Of a stretch of DNA of 64,000 bases, positions 62,099 through 64,000 are shown piece after piece (the first letter of the stretch is position 1; every line of letters begins with the position of its first letter). Made by a program: the position numbers and the translations under genes. The stretch lies in contig NZ_KB823013.1 in the NCBI RefSeq assembly GCF_000365025.1, forward strand, positions 186,001-250,000. Direction: 5' to 3'. This stretch comes from Robiginitomaculum antarcticum DSM 21748. GTDB taxonomy: Bacteria > Pseudomonadota > Alphaproteobacteria > Caulobacterales > Maricaulaceae. The notes beneath the pieces were generated by a model, which was given only the letters and a program-made list of their open reading frames with translations, did not search any database and had not been told where the DNA came from.

Positions 62099-63183
62099 AG
62101 GTCTTCCAACGGCACGTAATCAATATTGAACCCAAAGCAGCGCGGTGCGACAACTTTTAAGGCGGCTTTTGATCTGTAAAATTCTGGGCATCCCGTTGCA
62201 AATACGCAGACTCTTTGACCGTAACGCAAGCGCTCGGCATTAATCGGAGCGCCTGTCTCAAAATCGACTATGGTGATGAGGTCAGGCACGCTGGCGACAA
62301 CTTTATCGCCAATTCTGGCCAGTAAATATTCGTTCTTAATATTGACACTAAGGTTTTCACCTATCCCGTCAAATGCTTCGATTGTCGCCTCGCCTATATC
62401 GTACCCACCGATAATGCGGGTGGCTTTATCAATGACCTTGCCTGTGCAGATTATGCGGCATTCGCCATATATCGACTTCGCGAAAACGTCTTGAAGCGGC
62501 TTCAAGAGCGAGTCGGCCTGACCGCGATTTTCGCGCAAAGTACGGCCGAGTTCGACAGAGAAGCTCAAAGTTCCAGGAATAACTGAGCGCTTAAGTTCTG
62601 CGCCCGTCATCGGATGTTCTGCCGCCGTAATCATACCGCCCGCCGCCATAGAATAGCTGCGAATGTGGCGTTCATAAATATCCGTCGTCGAGACTTCAAA
62701 GGTCGCCGTGTTTCCCGCGTAATCATAGGCAACAGCTGGCGTTGGTTTCACGCCCGCAATGGCGTATGACATCATTTGCGCTTCGGGTAGCGCGCGGCCC
62801 ATGCCGTCGCCATCAACAACGGGGATGCCTTTTCCCGCTGCAGCGACCAATGGAATAAGCGAATTTCCACCGCCGATTTCGAAAGATGCCACGGCGTCGA
62901 TTTTACGACCCACATATTTTTCGAAGGCGTCAATCGTCAACGCAGCGTCGTCAATTGACGGCAGAAGCTCGAGGCTTACGGTCGGCGCGCCGACGCTGCC
63001 AATTGGCACCACATAGGCATCATCGGCTAAATCTTCAGGCTGGATAAGGGCAACGGGGCCGTATTTTTTTATAGCTTCGCGCGCGATAAGTTTGGGGACA
63101 TGCGGATCGCCGCCGCCGCCGGTCGCAAGGAAAACGGAGCCCAGCGCGATGTCGTCAAGATGCTCTAAACCAATGGTCTTCAT
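62095..63183 (-). CDS. DUF917 protein (S-methyl-thiohydantoin desulfurase-like)
   Basis: A 362-residue cytoplasmic protein of the DUF917 family. Recognised parts are LATGGGGDPHVPKLIA near the start, VVPIGSVGAPTVSLELLP, FEIGGGNSLIPLVAA and VVDGDGMGRALPEAQMMSYA. The family almost always accompanies hydantoinase A, as here, and some members act on thiohydantoins. Its start overlaps the stop of the hydantoinase gene (ATGA). The pair is probably an operon for a cyclic amide or hydantoin-like substrate. Confidence 0.9.
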   Translation of the reverse strand: MKTIGLEHLDDIALGSVFLATGGGGDPHVPKLIAREAIKKYGPVALIQPEDLADDAYVVPIGSVGAPTVSLELLPSIDDAALTIDAFEKYVGRKIDAVASFEIGGGNSLIPLVAAAGKGIPVVDGDGMGRALPEAQMMSYAIAGVKPTPAVAYDYAGNTATFEVSTTDIYERHIRSYSMAAGGMITAAEHPMTGAELKRSVIPGTLSFSVELGRTLRENRGQADSLLKPLQDVFAKSIYGECRIICTGKVIDKATRIIGGYDIGEATIEAFDGIGENLSVNIKNEYLLARIGDKVVASVPDLITIVDFETGAPINAERLRYGQRVCVFATGCPEFYRSKAALKVVAPRCFGFNIDYVPLEDL

Positions 63184-64000
63184 GACATATCTCCCACTGA
63201 AAGGTCGCCTATGACTTTCACGCGCACGCGGGTCGCGCCCTCGTCCATATAAGGAATGGAGGTTTCTTCGATATCAACAGCTTTAATCGTCGCAATATCC
63301 GCGCCCGCTCTGAAGGCTCGCTCCGTCGCCACTTGCGTGATGAGTTTCAAAGCCTCCTCCCGCGGTGTCTCGCGGTAGGATATTATGCGTTCAGCCTCGG
63401 CCCCGATCTGCGCAATCGCCGCGCCAATCGCATTGGCAACGCCCGCATTTTCAGGGCGTTGGAGTTGGGAAGCGGCCTTGAGCCCCTGGGTCACCAAGAC
63501 AGCTCCCCCTCCAACAAGAATGACCGGCATGTCTTTTCCGCCTGGCTTCATCATCTCAATATTCTGGTCGAGCATAGCGTGCATCGTTGCGGTCGCAGCA
63601 TCGACAGTCGCTTTTGGGACATCGTTTATCTTTGAAACATCGCCAATTTTCGCGCCACCGCTCGCAACTAATATATCCGTCGTCGTTAGCGTCTTACCGC
63701 CAAAGACCAACCCTTCTGAGACGAGTTTATGTCCGACAGAAAGCGGACCAATAGTTTTGCCGCCGTCCAAAACTAGGCTGCCTCCGCCGAGGCCAACCGC
63801 CGTAATGTCTGGCATACGGAAATTTGTGCGCACGCCGCCAATTTCGATGACGACATTGGACTCGCGCGGGAAACCGCCTTGTAGGACACCAATGTCAGAC
63901 GTAGTGCCGCCAATGTCGACAACAATCGCATCTTTGAGACCAGTGAGTTTATAAGCGCCTCGCAGAGAATTGGTCGGCCCAGACGCGAATGTAAGCGCGG
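63180..64000 (-). CDS. Hydantoinase/oxoprolinase family protein (HyuA), 5' end outside window
   Basis: C-terminal 273 residues of a HyuA-type ATP-dependent hydantoinase/oxoprolinase. The frame is open to the right edge, so the start lies beyond the window. Visible are FASGPTNSLRGAYKL, VVDIGGTTSDIGVLQGGF (the ASKHA phosphate-binding core), RMPDITAVGLGGGSLV and MPVILVGGGAVLV. It would cleave a hydantoin, N-methylhydantoin or 5-oxoproline ring using ATP. It is coupled to the DUF917 gene downstream. Confidence 0.9.
   Translation of the reverse strand, partial: ALTFASGPTNSLRGAYKLTGLKDAIVVDIGGTTSDIGVLQGGFPRESNVVIEIGGVRTNFRMPDITAVGLGGGSLVLDGGKTIGPLSVGHKLVSEGLVFGGKTLTTTDILVASGGAKIGDVSKINDVPKATVDAATATMHAMLDQNIEMMKPGGKDMPVILVGGGAVLVTQGLKAASQLQRPENAGVANAIGAAIAQIGAEAERIISYRETPREEALKLITQVATERAFRAGADIATIKAVDIEETSIPYMDEGATRVRVKVIGDLSVGDMS

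Noticed and set aside
63180-63833. Hydantoinase starting at a GTG at 63833
   Set aside because: The frame is open to the window edge and the upstream part encodes conserved HyuA motifs, so the true start is outside.

Overview
The window looks like a chromosomal segment of a free-living, probably marine alphaproteobacterium of moderate GC content, most likely from the Hyphomonadaceae/Maricaulales group. This placement is an inference from gene style (many TonB-dependent receptors, S9/M13/M1 peptidases, a CopA/CopB copper pair, TPR-sulfotransferases, ATGA-coupled operons), not from a marker gene. I saw no rRNA, tRNA, CRISPR, integrase or phage genes.

Layout. (1) 0-7.6 kb: the end of a TolC/NodT-type outer-membrane channel, an RND adaptor and an RND pump, followed by an M13 lipoprotein peptidase. 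(2) 7.6-16.3 kb: a CelD/FemAB-like acyltransferase, an S9 peptidase, a large TonB receptor and a divergent DUF547 protein. (3) 16.4-29.2 kb: a copper-handling island with CusF-like, CopA oxidase, CopB and P1B-ATPase genes, a DUF305 protein, a glutaredoxin-MauE fusion and several small Met/His/Cys-rich proteins. It includes a 47-residue Cys-rich protein directly behind a perfect CsoR-type palindrome; a second CsoR-type site lies inside the promoter at the head of the island. (4) 30-50.9 kb: a peptidoglycan-recycling locus. Its sugar half is exo-muramidase NamZ, MurQ etherase, a GntR/UTRA regulator, NagA, a SIS-type GlcN-6-P deaminase, a BadF-type amino-sugar kinase and an Oar-like TonB receptor. 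Its peptide half is amidase, M19 dipeptidase, DUF819 membrane protein, SH3-NlpC/P60 peptidase and D-aminoacylase, opposed by a serine hydrolase/Na+ symporter pair and a divergent NhaC-type antiporter. (5) 50.9-64 kb: two paralogous TPR-sulfotransferases, a serine-hydrolase gene broken by one base, an M1 aminopeptidase, a decayed IS1182-like element with intact ends, another TonB receptor, and a DUF917/hydantoinase A pair cut by the window end.

How the parts fit. In region 4 the hydrolases NamZ, amidase, M19, C40 and D-aminoacylase all start with lipoprotein signals, so murein fragments would be split outside the cytoplasm. Sugars and peptides would then be imported through the receptor and the Na+-linked permeases. 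The kinase, MurQ, NagA and deaminase would carry GlcNAc and MurNAc to fructose-6-phosphate. Paired AATACCA elements with 11-bp phasing lie upstream of the deaminase/kinase pair and of the receptor, and are candidate operators for the GntR regulator. A separate 12-bp element, TTATCGTTTAAC, is shared by the S9 peptidase and Oar-receptor upstream regions, with a near match at 14.9 kb.
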